Assembly (NCBI GenBank): GCA_032622095.1 | Contig: CP136068.1 | Coordinates: forward strand, 135,227,989-135,291,988 | Length of the DNA stretch: 64,000 bases | Direction of reading: 5' to 3' | Source: Siphonodentalium dalli | Lineage: Eukaryota; Mollusca; Scaphopoda; Gadilida; Siphonodentaliidae | Part shown: positions 39,442 through 54,400 of the stretch, one piece after another | How the letters are laid out: every line of letters begins with the position of its first letter | Numbering within the stretch: the first letter of the stretch is position 1 | Notes under the pieces: generated by a model | What the model saw: only the letters and a program-made list of their open reading frames with translations | What the model was told of the DNA's origin: nothing | Database searches by the model: none | Made by a program: the position numbers and the translations under genes

Positions 39442-42400
39442 CTGAAATGAGATTCAAGAAAATCATTATAATACTACAAGCTGAAACAGGCTCCCGATGA
39501 GATCGTTTATTCAGCATAGGAGGGGCCTGCGGCACTGCACTAAGGATCTGGTCCTTTGCGCACATTTTGATCTTAGACAGGCTCCCTCCCTGGGAGCCTT
39601 TAATCAATAGTGGCCCCTTTGTGTGCAAAATATTGTGATAATTTTAATCATTTTGATTTGATTTTAAAACTTAAAAATTTGTTTGATTGAACTCCTTGCT
39701 CAATTTAACAGTTTATTGTTGAATAAATAAAAATTTTGAAAAACTAATGCCGTTATAACGTTGTGCATAGGATACGTCACGTAATTATGAGTAACCTCAG
39801 TTTGTTTACATTTAACCCTTTACCCAACAAACCGGCCCTGTGCCAATGCATTCTCTTATATATGCGAGTCGACCATAGGTCGCCTCGCATATATAAGAGA
39901 ATGCATTGGCTTAACACATTAAAAATTATAAAATTGTTAAAGAATGTAAGAAAAAATGGTAAAAAGTGTTACCAATGCATATGTATATATAAGAGAATGC
40001 ATTGGCACAGGGCATAACTGTAACTATCACAATGTGGTCAAGGAGCCGGTTCCAATGATATCCATATTTGTATGGTTTTATTGAGACAGACCCAAGATAA
40101 TTTAGGCTGTTGCAGCTTTATTTGGCCGGTTTTGGCCGGTTTGTTGGGTAAAGGGTTAATACACACTGTCCCATGGTGAGGTCAAATGAGTTTATAACAT
40201 TGTGATAAAATAAATTTTTCACATTACATTACTACTTTCAGTTGTCAACTCTTGTGGAGTTTGAACAGAACAAATGTAGTATTTTCTATGGAATAAACGG
40301 TTTACTGTCACAATTGTGACATTTCATTAGTTAGTGGCGATTTTAGGTGAGCGGGTCAACAACTCTAAACTCGTGTGTTTACATATCCGATAGGATCCTG
40401 CACGGAACCAGATACAGTAATGCCCTAAGTAATCGACTCAGCAGAATTATGGGTAGTCCAAGTCTTCTTGTACTAAAACCAGCTAAGATATTGGGATAGC
40501 GATGCTGGCGTTTAGTCCAAGCCCGCTTGCATACCAATCCTACCACACGACTTACGCCAACGATCTGTGGCGGGAATCTGTGGTGTATTTTACTCGATTT
40601 ACCTAGCAAATCAATACATGATGCTATATACATCGGAAAGGCTTACATCTTATGGTCACAATGGTGTATAATAATCTAACTTTAATGTTAAATTACACAT
40701 AGAATATTCCGGTTGATTGCCATAAACATCGATTTGTTTCTCTGTTTGTTTACGTTTTAACCGAAAGCCGAAGTGGTCCGAATAAGTTCGGCATAATCCG
40801 CTGTTTGTTCTGGGAATTCTACTTTCCGTTTCTATATATAGCGCGGGTTTTCCGAAGAAAAATGGCGAAAACCGATCGCCCGAAAGTCCAGTTTTCTATG
40901 TGCTTTCAGAACAATTCCCGCACTAAAAACTTAATGACATAATGGAGGATCAGAACGGTAGTTTTGTTGACAATTTTCGCAAGCAACTTGTCAAAATTGG
41001 AGCAAATTAGAACTCTTGTGTCTGACTTTCCATCCGTGTGATTTTCATCCATGTGCATTTTGACTTTTGTGTTGATAAAATAATCGGAGAACCGAATCAC
41101 ACAGTTTCGAAATATAGTTCTTCCGTTTTAGTGGGACTTTTCAAACTTAAGGTTAAAAATTTATACAAATTTTGTTTGATTTTTTGTGTGCTTAACAAGA
41201 GCAGTATATTGCTCTGTTCGCTTAGTATATATCTTAATTTCGCCGAAGTCCACCAAATGTGGGAAATGTAGCACCATATTATTTATTCTAATACTCGTTG
41301 TGTTTAAACTGTTTTAAACTTTGAGAGGGTTGTAATTCCCCGTAATTTATTTAATGTATTACATTTATATCTTCAATGTTTAATTAATCTATTTATTATT
41401 TTATTTATTGACACACATAATTACGATTACAATGGAGAATTCTTCGTAATTTGCGTTGTTGTCCAAAATCTACGGAATATTTTCAACGGAAAATGCCGAA
41501 CACAGTTCGCGAGGTCAACCGAGTTCGCATACTTTTAAAAAATTGTAAACATTGAGGTAAATGTCTCTTTTCGCATTAAATTACCGTTTTAAATTCACAA
41601 CTGATGTGGGTTTCAGATAAAATAGCATGTCTTCTGCGAAAAATATCCGTTTATTGTCGCAATTGTGATATTTTATTTCATATAATTGTGGTTTTATTTG
41701 AGCGGGTCACTAACGCTTAAGCCGTGTCATAAGCGAGCATATAGGGCGGTCTTGGACTAAACGCCAGCATCGCCATCCCAATATCTTAGCTGGTTTTAGT
41801 ACAAGAAGACTTGGACTAAATTATGGGTAACTTTTCAGGATTTAGTCAGAAATATGGCTTGTTGCCATTCATCGGAAAGCTCTCGGGGTACTGTAGATAC
41901 AAAACCCCAATATAGAAATATATTTATCACATAATTAGCCCCTAAACCCGGCCTCATATTTTTTAGTAAGACACACGTGTATTATCACCATGCGAAGTGA
42001 CGTAAGAGCTTAGCGCAATGATGTCGATGTCAATGCCGGGACTTTATTATCATGTTAATTAGAATATAATTATGATATTCGATTTGTGTTGGGTTATTTA
42101 GTTTTGACTGTGAGATAAACATGGGCGATGAGTGGTTGAACAATTTTGTCAACATGAATAGACACATTTAAAATGGAAGTATATTTTTTCATGAAGGTGT
42201 CTTTACTTCCTCTTTTTGATTGTGATAAAGTCTCAAGATCGTTTTCCCTTGCTAAAATGTGGTTATGTGATAAAAATAATATCAAATTTGTCGTAATTTT
42301 ATACAAAATTTATTAACCTCGTCCACTAAATTCGATTCGAGCCTCGCTATACAGTTAATAAATTTCATATAGAATTGCGACTCAATAGAGATCCTCTATA

Positions 42401-45400
42401 TAGAATGCAAGCCAATGCAATCTCTTATAAATGCCGGGTTCCCTATGGGAGACTCAATATATTAGAGAATGCATTGGCACAAGATTTTCGAAAAATTTCA
42501 GGAAGCTCCAGTCATGAAAGGGTTAAGGTTGTTTGTTTATGTCGTCTATAGACGAGGTACTACTGATGTATGACAATAACCCTTCTCTTGTTAATGCACA
42601 GCACCCTGGTATATGCCAGACATGGTACAGTAATGCCCTAAATAATCGACTCCTTAACCACAGCAGAATTATGGGTCATTTTTCAGGATTTAGTCAGAAA
42701 TATGGATTGTTGCCATTCATCGGCTCTCACTGAGAGCTTTCCAATGAATGGCAACAAGCCATATTTCCGACTAAATACTGAAAAATTACCCATAATGCCT
42801 CCATGCTTCATGTTTCCTAGGCTTGTTGGACGAGATGATACTGATGTACTACACTTACCCTTCCCCTGTTAATGCACAGCACCCCTGTATATGCCACACA
42901 TGGTCTTTTATGGACGTCAGATTGAGCGCCTGGGATATTTCGGCAGCGGACAGAGCTCCCTTTAGATCCTGTTTGTTGGCATATATTAAAACAGCTGCCT
43001 TCTTCAGCTCCTGTTGTGAACAAAGGTCAAGGTCAGTACAAATATTCAGAGCTTAATGAGCCCTTCAATTCATTCCATGTTCTAAAGGAGCAAGCCCAAG
43101 CTGAAATTTTGTGCATCTTAACCCTTTACCCAACAGAAGGGCCCTGTGCCAATGCATTCTCTTATATATGCGAGTCGACCATAGGTCGCCTCGCATATAT
43201 AAGAGAATGCATTGGCTTAACACATTAAAAATTATAAAATTGTTAAAGAATGTAAGAAAAAATGGTAAAAAGTGTTAAAAAAAGATTTTTTTTAGGCCAA
43301 TGCATTCTCTTATATATGCGAGGCGACCTATGGTCGACTCGCATATATAAGAGAATGCATTGGCACAGGGCATAACTGTAACCATCACAATGTGGTCAAT
43401 GAGCCGGTTCCAATGATATCCATATATGTATGGTTCTATTGAGACAGACCGAAGATATTTTAGGCTGTTGAAGCTTTATTTGGCCGGTTTTGGCCGGTTT
43501 GTTGGGTAAAGGGTTAATCGAGAATCTTTTATCGAATGAGTTGCAGATGGCACAAGGATATATTTCATGAGAGCAAAATGTAACAATGTCCCGTCCGCAA
43601 TGAGTTTTTGATAAAAGATTTGAGATTAAAATGCAAGTTGTGTTCTGTATTCATTTTACACCATTGTGTCAGATAAGTTTAATCCATGAGTGTCACCTTC
43701 ATTGATACCGTAGCTATATATCTATTGTGATATAAGTCTGATGAATAACCAGTAATGATCGAGGCATCACCAGAAGCTGATTGTTGACGTAATGTACGCC
43801 ATCTTTCTTGGTGACAACCTCAACAAAAATAGTTACGGCTTATATTCCACTAGAGGTATACAATAATATGTATTCAATGGTTGGGATTCAAATGCATTTG
43901 TAATAAGATACATATAGAGTATTGTGAACTTTACAGCGATGTTACAGTAAAGTAGCCTAAAGGTTTAATATTGGAAGAAGACACTTCTCCCTTATTTGGT
44001 TATTAAGGAGAAGTGCACAGCTATCAAGGAGAAGTCATGATGGCTCAAGGTCAATTTACACCTCAACATCACAATTCTATGATCTAATAGATATTATGCA
44101 ATACAATAGCCCATTTATATGAAAGTGTCAATGACAATGTAGCACAACTTGGATGGGGGACATATAAAGGAGCGAATAGGAAAAAGGAAAGTTGAAATGT
44201 TTTAAGTAATTACTAGATGTCAACATGAAGAGATATATATAAAGTAAAATCCAAGATGGCTGCTGGTGGCCATGTTTTCCAATGGGAGACTCGTATATAA
44301 GAGAATGCACTGGCACAGGATCTTTAATGCTGCACCAGCACAGCTCCCGTCATGAAAGAGTTAATATTCAAACCTCATTTGACATCATTTTGACGAGTTC
44401 GTCCTTGATGATGGAGAGTCTCTCTCTGTCACTGCTATCAATAGTCATTATGATAAACTGAAAAGGATAAAACACAAAAATTAGAACATAATCTACTTCT
44501 CGTCTTTTGCTGTTGGGACAAATGCAAGTTAATAAATGAGAGAGAAGTCAATAATAGGGAAAAGTGGCACATTTTAGGGAGAAGATGTTTCCAAAGAAAG
44601 TCGCCCTCAAGTCTGGTCCCTGTAATCTACAGTAATGCCCTAAATAACATACTCCTTAACCACAGCAGCATTATGGATAACTTTTCAGGATATAGTCGGA
44701 AATATGGCTTGTTGCCATTCATCAGAGAGCTTTCCAATGAATGGCAACAAACCATATTTCCGACTAAATCCTGAAAAGTTACCCAAAATTCTGCTGTGGT
44801 TAAGGAGGTGATTATTTAGGGCATTACTGTACATGTAGTTCTATTGTTGTTGACTCAAGCAACCATTAGTCAATAGTCTTATCTTGTAAAAGTGTTAAAG
44901 GAATACGGTCCTGAAAAAATATTTATTATTTTCTTTCAATATACCGATAATATATATATAAAACGCATATAATCTAATATTCGGCCGCCAATCGTTATTT
45001 TTATAACGATTAAAAAAAATTCCGAAGTTAGCCGAAGATTTTGTTGTAGACGAAGTCACATGATCATCAGCCCGATCACATGATTGTCACATGTAAACAG
45101 AAGCATAGCACGTGATCGATCACGTGGTAACTCATTGACAACGCATAGATACGCGACGGCGGTATTTTAAGTTTGCATGTAGTCGATCGCGGCCTTTGAA
45201 GATTGTCGCGTTATCACACTGTGAATGCAAAACTTCGCCGAAAACATCGCCTTTCTCGTAATTAAATGTCTTTATCGTGTTATTATTACTATTATTATAT
45301 GTATCGCGATGTGTTGTTACTATAAAGCCATGCCCGTATATTATTAAGTTTTGCGCGCATTTATCTATATAAACGCGTGCTCGTGTTTATATATATTTTT

Positions 45401-48400
45401 TTGTTACCGGAATAGTCCAAGTTATATTATATATGCATATCAAGATTGCATATATACGCGAAGACTTGCACAGTTATTAGGCAATTATCATCTCGTAAAC
45501 ATTCCAATTTCCAGATGCCATTAGTCGTGTGTCAATAAACAGCGTTTCGTTTTAATTTATCGTAACGCAGTAAAACAACACAAAATTGGTTTATTGCTGT
45601 CGGATTTAATCAATTATAATCAAGTCATTCATTACCAATATGATATGATAAGTTCATTTTTCATTGGTTATGAATCATGTATATATTTGGGCAATATGGT
45701 GTTTATATATATTTCGGAATATTGCTTCCCCCCACCCCAAAACAATATAGCCGACTGTCACTGATGGAAATTCACTGCATCTATGCATGGTTATTGGCCT
45801 ATAAAATTAGCACTCTAGCGATGCGGTCTATTGAATATCCAGGTCATAAATCGACCTCTATGTGTCAATTACGCATAACAATAGGGTTATAAAATATATA
45901 AATGTTCGCCGTGGTTCGTTTAAACATCCAATCATATATAACACTTTTTGAAGGAGGGATAATAATCCGGTTTAATATTGAATCACATTTTCAAGTGCTC
46001 TTTATTCGCAATATATCGTAATAGTGAACGCTCTTTATTGTGTCAAGGTAAAGGGACTCGACTTAGAACAGTTGTTCTAGTGATTGTTTACTGATTACAA
46101 CAATACAGGTCAATACATGTACATGAACTTCCGATATGCATGCTTTATATATCCTTCCATCATTGTCATAGCAATTTCCGCTTTATTAAACTCTTTTTAT
46201 TCGTACCATATTAGGAAAACTCTTAACATGGAACGCTCTTTATCGAGCCATGGTGAAGGAAATGGGGACTTAGAATAGTTGTCATCGTGAATTATTCATC
46301 AACATACTCCCCACTTTAACTGCAATTGTATGTATTCGTAACCATGACTGACTCGTCAAATTAAACGCTCTTTATTTGGTATATGTAATCGGTTTCTGAT
46401 TTTGCGCAACGGGTTTCCCACAGAAATCCTGCCAAATGTCACGTAAACGAACATCGTTTGGAAATGAATACAGCATATGCCTAACTGAGAGTCACTAGAA
46501 TGAATGAATGATTGTAAATAGTAGAGTGAGTGGTTTGGGTGGCTAGCCCGGGATTCTCGAAAGGGCCGAGAGGCACCTCTCCTTAATCCCTTATTTTAAT
46601 GCCTTTATGCATAACGACCCAGGGTTAAAGTGAAGAAAGATGAAGACGGTGTTTTATTGTGGATATGGCTCCCATCAGCTGTGTTTTTGAGATGGGACAT
46701 TTATATAGATAATCATAAAATATTTATATACATAACGAATCCTGAAATAGAATATTTACATAACCTAAAAATAATGTTGCGGGCGACTTTATTGATATTA
46801 ATCAGAAGAAGAAAAAAAAGGAGAAAAAAATTAAGCATTTTTATGATGTTGACTTTATCTTTTCTTTTTTCGCTTTTTCTTTGAGTTGGGTTTTTCAGTT
46901 GAAGATGGTGGAGATTTCTGTTGTTGTTGTAAGAGGAGTTCGATTTTTTCTTGTTGGATATCAAATTGTTCTTGTTGTTGTTGTTGTTGTTGGTATTTCC
47001 ATTGTTGCTCCACTATATCGGTCCTTCTCTTGGAGTCAGCAATGATTTCCTCCGTAGACATGGTGGTGGCTGCACTGGTGTTGTTGCTAGTGGTGGTAGA
47101 GCTGGGGGACACCGGGATGAGATGGAATTCCGGTGTCCGAGGTGGTAAACTATCCAGTTCCACGTCGAAGCTGGCGGCAGGGACATCTGGGGTGGTATCC
47201 ACGTCCCTGTCTCCGCTAGCCTCGACGACGACAGCAGGGAACTCCGGCAGATCCACGGAGTCCCTGCTAGCTGGTACGATGTCGTCAGTCTCCATGCAGG
47301 TCGGGTTGTCTGGGCGTCTCTCAGACAACTCCGGCCTGCCGGCTATGACTCTGGACGGCTGAACCACACGGGGCGGGGCGACTGGCCGATCCACAGTCAC
47401 CCCCTTCTGCTTCTTCCATTTCGCCCGTCTGGCAGCGTCTCTTCTTTTCTGTGAAGGTGTCTTCTTCTTGGGAGGCCCCTTCTTCATAGTACAGCGGGTC
47501 TTGGCGTTCCTGTTCGCGGCAGAAGACTTCTGGATGCCAGCATCTTCTGTCCGGAATTCTACACAGAGAACCAGAGAGCCCCTGTTAGCTTGGAGAGACC
47601 AACTAACAGCGTCCACTAACCGGCTTCTCTGCATAGCAGCCAACGCAGCGTCAGGGGATTAGCTCCATAATCCGTCCTGAGCCTAATCCAAAACCATCTC
47701 AGTCTGGCGTCACCACGAGGGCAGTTACAACCGAAGTTGCGACCGCACAACTCACTTGTGTTAACGCTCTAACAGCGAGGAACTAATTAAGCCAAATGAA
47801 ATCTGACTTGTTCGCTCCACCCGCTGCTAGAGTGATTGTAAATACGGGACACTCGGGGCATATATACGGAAAATTAAAACAACATCGCGAACACGCACCC
47901 GAATAATGTTCACATGCCGGCTCGTGTTTTTATAAGCTTTATACGAAAGTGTTATCTACCCCGCTCAATCGTCCCTCTATATTTTTTGTCAAAACAATAC
48001 CGTAACTTTCCAAACAGCACTTAAGACAAATCACAAGTGAAAATAACTCACTGCGCGATGACAATTCACCATGTGTACACAATGCTATTGATATGCCCCG
48101 CAGTAATTCCATTACACTCATGCGCTGATGTCGATTCTGGATTTTCCATCGCCATATAGGTAGACATAATTAACTCCGATTCCCTGTTTTTAATTAGTTT
48201 ACCTCGCTTGAAGTCATGCGAGGTTTTGCGACGGAGATAGCCGACAACATGTGGTGGTATTATTTATTTATTTCTCGGCTTATTTATTACGCGATTTTTA
48301 TGGGACTTGGATCATTGTGATCACAATAGGGGTGGCTTTCCGATAGAGTTTTGTTGTTTCCTGAGGATAGTAATCCTTTAAATTAGAAGGTAAGAGCACC

Positions 48401-51400
48401 TGTCAAAGATAAAGTATTCATTACTGCTGAGAAGCTGCAGTATCAGATGGTTAAAGGCCCACTTAATTTTCGATCTCCCAGATCACATCATATAAAATAT
48501 ATGCCATATTATATACCATTTGAAAGAGGAAGCTCCAAAACATTGTATTTTCAACTTATTCGATGAAATAAACTGTGAACATGTTGTTTTTGTTGAGATA
48601 TCGGGTTGGGTATTTTCTGTGCTCAAGTTTCTGCACAAAGTCTATTATTTTCAATGGAAGGGGAATAACTCTATATATTTAGATATAGAGTTATTTCCCT
48701 TCCATTGAAAGTAAACTATAGTTCGAATTCTATTGCATTCTGGGAGCCACAACGGGGGAAATGTTTTTATGATATCAGCTATTTTCTATTACTCTATGGG
48801 CACCTTCTGAGACACAGACCTTCCAAATGGTGATGAATTATAGTATTTTAATCATATTTTGTTGCAATACTACATGTATGTTTGTTGAGCGGTATCTAGG
48901 TAGACCACCGAGCAAGTGGCACGGTCATGTGTCAATGATAAGGCTGTCCCATGTGCTACACATACTCAATGTATTATGTGCATGTTAATCCTTCCATGTT
49001 AAATTTCCAAAACATTACTTAGATATATGTGGGCTGCAGGATGTGCCAATGGATTCAAATTTGAAATCTCCTGGCAGCCATGTTTTTTTTTTAAGTTTTC
49101 CCATATAGAGGACACCCCGAAGATCCATATAAAGGTTTGGAGGCAATTAGATGAGGAATGTGGTCTGTAGGGTGTGCCAAAGGATTTAGTCATGCAAAGA
49201 GTAAAATTCAAGATGGCTGCCAGTGGCCATGTTTTTCGTTGAAAATAGCTAAAAATTGATAGCTCCCATCTAGAAGTGATCCTAAAATTTTTTGCAATTT
49301 TTCAGATTCAGGTCTCAAAATGTCCTCATACTGGGCTGAGCTATGTTCGACCCAGTGGATAATGTTCCTCCCTCTGGCTGGTAACCAAAAGACTACTGAT
49401 CCATTCAGAATATCGGCTAGCGTCCATTCAAAACCCACACAATTGGAAAATTTAGTCTGGTTCAAGGCGTGGGTGTAGTTGGAATTTTCAAGGTTCACAT
49501 TCCCCCAAACCATCTAGCCAGTCCCTGTTGACACCACGACCGTATCTCGTCACAGCCCCATGAAATGCTGCCCCCACTGAACCCCAGTCCGACCGATGCA
49601 CATGTGTCTCTCAGTTTGTGCTAGTAACGTATGCGAATTGTGACAGGCAAACCAAATTGTCATATTGAACTTTTATTTATGAGTCCTGAAACTCATAAAA
49701 TAAAAACAAAAAATGTTAGTTTCATAATGTCTCCATGGAGTTTTTGCATCCAATACAAATAATATACAAGACAGTCTGTGTGTGCAAGGTGTGTGTGAGT
49801 TGTGTACGAATGTCGACACCCCCCCCCCCACCATTTCCGTCTATATATCTATGCAATCGTTGTTATCAGATATTGTTCTGTACATAAATGTGTAATATAA
49901 TGAAAAAATAAATATTTTAAAAAAAAGTAGAAAAAAAAAAGACAGGACTTCTGTGATACTGGTGGTGTGAAACAAAGAACAGTCAGTAAGCACCCCACCA
50001 GCCTTAGGGAAGTGGCCAGAGGTTCTCAGCTGGGGGGGGGGGTGCTCACCTCCTTGAAATTTCCAACCGCACCCACCACTCTTGAACAGTACCAGAGTCT
50101 AATGCTCTTGAAATTCCATTTATGCCCACTAACTACATGTATACATGTAGGTTGAAATGTTACAACTGCTACATCAAGCTTTCCAAATAAGAAATACCCA
50201 AACCGGATCTCGTATACGGCTGGATAGTTCAATACTGATATCCATTTCAGGCCGAAATTATGACCAAAATGTAAGAAAACTATGAGAATTAATGCAAACC
50301 CATCTAATGTGTCAGGTATGAAGTATAAACTGTTGAAAGATATTACCAAGTTGGGGGTGAGATTCCCCTCAAACCCCCTTGTCCCCCGCACAGGGACGTG
50401 GCTCGATGTTCTCATTCGGGTGTATGTAGACCATGCATTTTCCAACTGCGCCCTTTGAACAAGATCAATTAATCTTCACCCACCCCCCTTGTGTGTTCAA
50501 ACTTACCAACTGGTACCACAAGCTTTCCATCTGTTGTAAATGACCAACCTGACACTCCTAAGGTTGGAAAATGTACAACTGACTGGAATATCAAATTTCC
50601 AACCAATGAGCCAGACATGAAATTTCCAACTGATGAATTTTTTTTTAACCAAGTTGGAGGAGAGACACCCCCTACCCACTTCCAATCATGCTGCGGGAGA
50701 AAACAAAGTAGCAAATTAGCGCTATATAAGATTTTAAATATAACTTTCTCGAGATAGCCTTGATTACAATTCTGCTACAGTTGGAAATATATTCTCGGAT
50801 CTTCTTCACATGCCTATTTATTCGTTCAAACACTATAATTATGTATTTCAACGGTTGGATGGAGGCCGACTTACTCCGAGTGGTTCCGATTCGACTGAAT
50901 GCATTCACTATCAACTCGTGTAGAATTATTGGTCTTTCCGTTATGATTTGTGTGATTAGTTTAGTCTAAACAAACCATTCATGATTGATTGAGAATGCAT
51001 GCACAGATTAGCCCACGCACAGTTCGTTCGACATGAACGATGGGACAGTGGCCAGGTAAGATAGTGGGCAAAGCTAAGTTTCATTTGGGGACACTTTATG
51101 AATCAGGAAAACTTTTGATTCATAAATTGTGATAACTTTTAACTCTGCACATTCAAATATTGTTAATCAGTAAATAGCAGTGTGTACATGTAAGTTGGTT
51201 ACACCCCTCAACTGGAGTTGCACCAAGATAAACAACCATCCACTCGCTTGTTCCTCTTGGTGCATAACTCTGACTCACGGGTGTAACCATTACTTAGATC
51301 AAAGAAGGGTGATGTTGGGGTGAAATTTGAACATCAGCCATTGTTACCAGTACTTCTCCCTGATAACAGTCCACTTCCCCTAATAACCAAACAGGGAGAA

Positions 51401-54400
51401 GTGACTTCTCCCAATTTTAAACATCCAGGCTGGTCCCTGGAGATGTTCATATAATTAAGGACACTATTTCACCTAAGTAAGCTGATGATCAATGGAAATG
51501 GTCCAAAAAAGCCTGCAAATAGTGTGTCTGTCATTTGCAGAATGAGGTCCACAATAGGACTTGCATATCTAAATTCACCCTCTGACGGACATTCATTCTG
51601 CTTAGATCTAATCTTCACTGGAAAGTATATTTATTGTCAAATTACAAAATTACACCTCGGGCTAGCATCACCAAATTCACCCTCTGGGAACCTCATTTGG
51701 CCTCAACTGCTATGGGAGACCTAGGATCAGATTGAAGTTCCACAGTTGAAGTTGGTGATGTTCACCTATTTGTCACCCTGATTACGCATATTATCTTCTG
51801 AAAATTAGGTGATATAGAAACTTCCCAGAAGGGAAAAAGTAATTAAATTTTTTTTTTAATTTGAGTATAGATACTTCCCAGAAGATGAGGTTCCCAGAGG
51901 GTGAATTTGGTGACAATATCCCGCCGTGTGGAATAGCATTAATAAAATCACCCTCTGGCAACCTCATTCTACAAATGACAGACACACTATCTGCAGGCTT
52001 GCACCAAACTATAACTATACCTCAGCATTGGTGTAGTAAGTGCTCCACGACGACCGCAGTGACTCTTGACCACCGATGTCCCACATCAGGAAATGAATGT
52101 TTTTCCATATCACTTCTTCTACATTACTTCCTATAGTCGGTGACGTGTGAACAACTTCATTCATTAAACTGAAAAACAATTAATTAGCATGTTAAAATAG
52201 TTAATTCAATTTTGAATGTTTTATTCTGACAACAAGAGATGTGCAGCCACTTCTCAGATTAAACAGAAAGAATTAAAATTAATGCCAAGCATAGGCAACA
52301 GAAAGATAGGTTGCTTCTGCTAAATTGCAATTGAAACATGCAGATAGCCGGATTGTCAAATATCTAACACCCAAAGCCACTTAATTTTAGAGCTATCCAT
52401 CTTCATCCGCAATTTGGTCCGAGACCGTCAGCTTGACAAATATTTGCCAGGCCGCCAAAAATTACATATCTCGGGGAATAGAAAATTTCAAAAATTGATA
52501 TCTGATCACTTTGAGCTTTGATGGGTGGGTTTCTCGACTCGAATTTACACATTTTTTATCCCAGAAGCCAAAGAAATAGTAATTTGGGAGCGTTAATTTC
52601 GATTATACAGATCTTTAAATGGTCATGATTTACATGTAATTACCAGTAGATCTCAGTTTATTACTACAGCCAGATTCACTCATTGAACTTAGAAAGATGA
52701 TTTATGTGTCAATAATGAACCGACATGTACTAGTAACTACATTGGACCTACCGCTATAAATTGATACTTTCTATAATTAATGTGCACTCTGTCACTCACT
52801 GTTACTGGGCAATATGATAAAACATGTCTGGTGTATTAAATGCCCACTTAATGTTCAGATCCCTGCATCACATTGTATACAATATATATTCTAATAATTC
52901 TATATACCATTTGCAAGAGGAAGCTCCAAAACATTGTATTATCAACTTATCTGATCGAATATACTGTGAACATGTTGTTTTTGTCAAGGTACCGATGTGT
53001 GTTCCAAGTGGTTTCACAGCTACCGGTATACAGATATATAAAGACAGCTATGCAATGCCCTAAATAATCGACTCCTTAACCAGAGTAGAATTATGGGTAA
53101 TTTTTCAGGATTTAGTGGCAACAAATCCATATTTCGACTAAATCCTGAAAAATTACCCACAATTCTGCTGTGGTTAAGGAGTCGATTATTTAGGGCAAGC
53201 CATATTTCCGACTAAATCCTGAAAAGTTACCCATAATTCTGCTGTGGTTAAGGAGTCGATTAATTATGGCATTACTGCAGTAATGCCCTAAGTAATCGAC
53301 CCCTTAACCACAGCAGAATTATGGGTAACTTTTCAGGATTTAGTCGGAAATATGGCTTGTTGCCATTCATCGGAAAGCTCTCAGTAATACTCTAAAGTAA
53401 TCGACTCCTTAACCACAGCAGAATTATGGGTAACTTTTCAGGATTTAGTCGGAAATATGGCTTGTTGCCATTCATCGGAAAGCTCTCGGGGAGAGCTTTC
53501 CTATAAATGGCAACAAGCCATATTTCCGACTAAATCCTAAAAAGTTACCCAATAATTCTGATGTGGTTAAGGAATCGATTACTTAGGGCATTACTGTATG
53601 CAATGGGAAAAAAAAACATTTTCATGTTTATTTTGTGCACATTCCCATATTTTGGGCACAGCATTTACCGAACTGAATTTGGGGGAACGTTAAAAGCCTC
53701 ATTGACAGCATACTTGTATACATTATATACAACGTATACTGGAATGATATCTGGATTATATATTTACATGTATTTATAAATACAGCATACAGAAATGCTT
53801 CAGATGTTTGTTTTTTCTTGTGCTGTTCACAAATATAACGGTATTTAATGTGTATATATACCGGTATGAATAAACAAGTGAAGCAACTCAATTTCAAAGT
53901 AATTTTCGGAAATTTAAGGATATTACGGTTGAGTGTAAAATCATACTCATGCTAAAACGGTAATAACATTTCTTTTAATGTTGACACAGTTAATTAATAA
54001 ATTGGTAATGTCTACTTTCCAGATGGAAAGGGATACTTGTTTTGATCATTATTGTACACATAGATGCCCCCAACCATGGTGGATTAGGAACAAGCCCCTT
54101 CAACCATTTTAACAGACAATTTATTTTTCTCACGTTGTTCAGGATACAGCGTCATTGGGTTTATTGATTAATTGAGGCAGAGATGTGTGTTGTTGTTTTT
54201 TTCCTAATTAATCAAATATTCCTCCTATTTGCTCACATGTTGATTGGTGTGACGTCAACCCTACGTCTATGTCTTGATCATCATTAGAACAAAACGCTCC
54301 CATTTATTTTTTCTGATGCCCCAACAGGGTTCACTCTGTTGGTGGCCATATTGGCCAATCATTTTGGAAAAAGGTAAAAGAAAATTAAATTTGGCCCATT

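Noticed and set aside
49208-49513. 101-codon minus frame with several Trp residues
   Set aside because: Looked protein-like, but I recognise no family and it overlaps the CAAGATGGCTGCC dispersed repeat.
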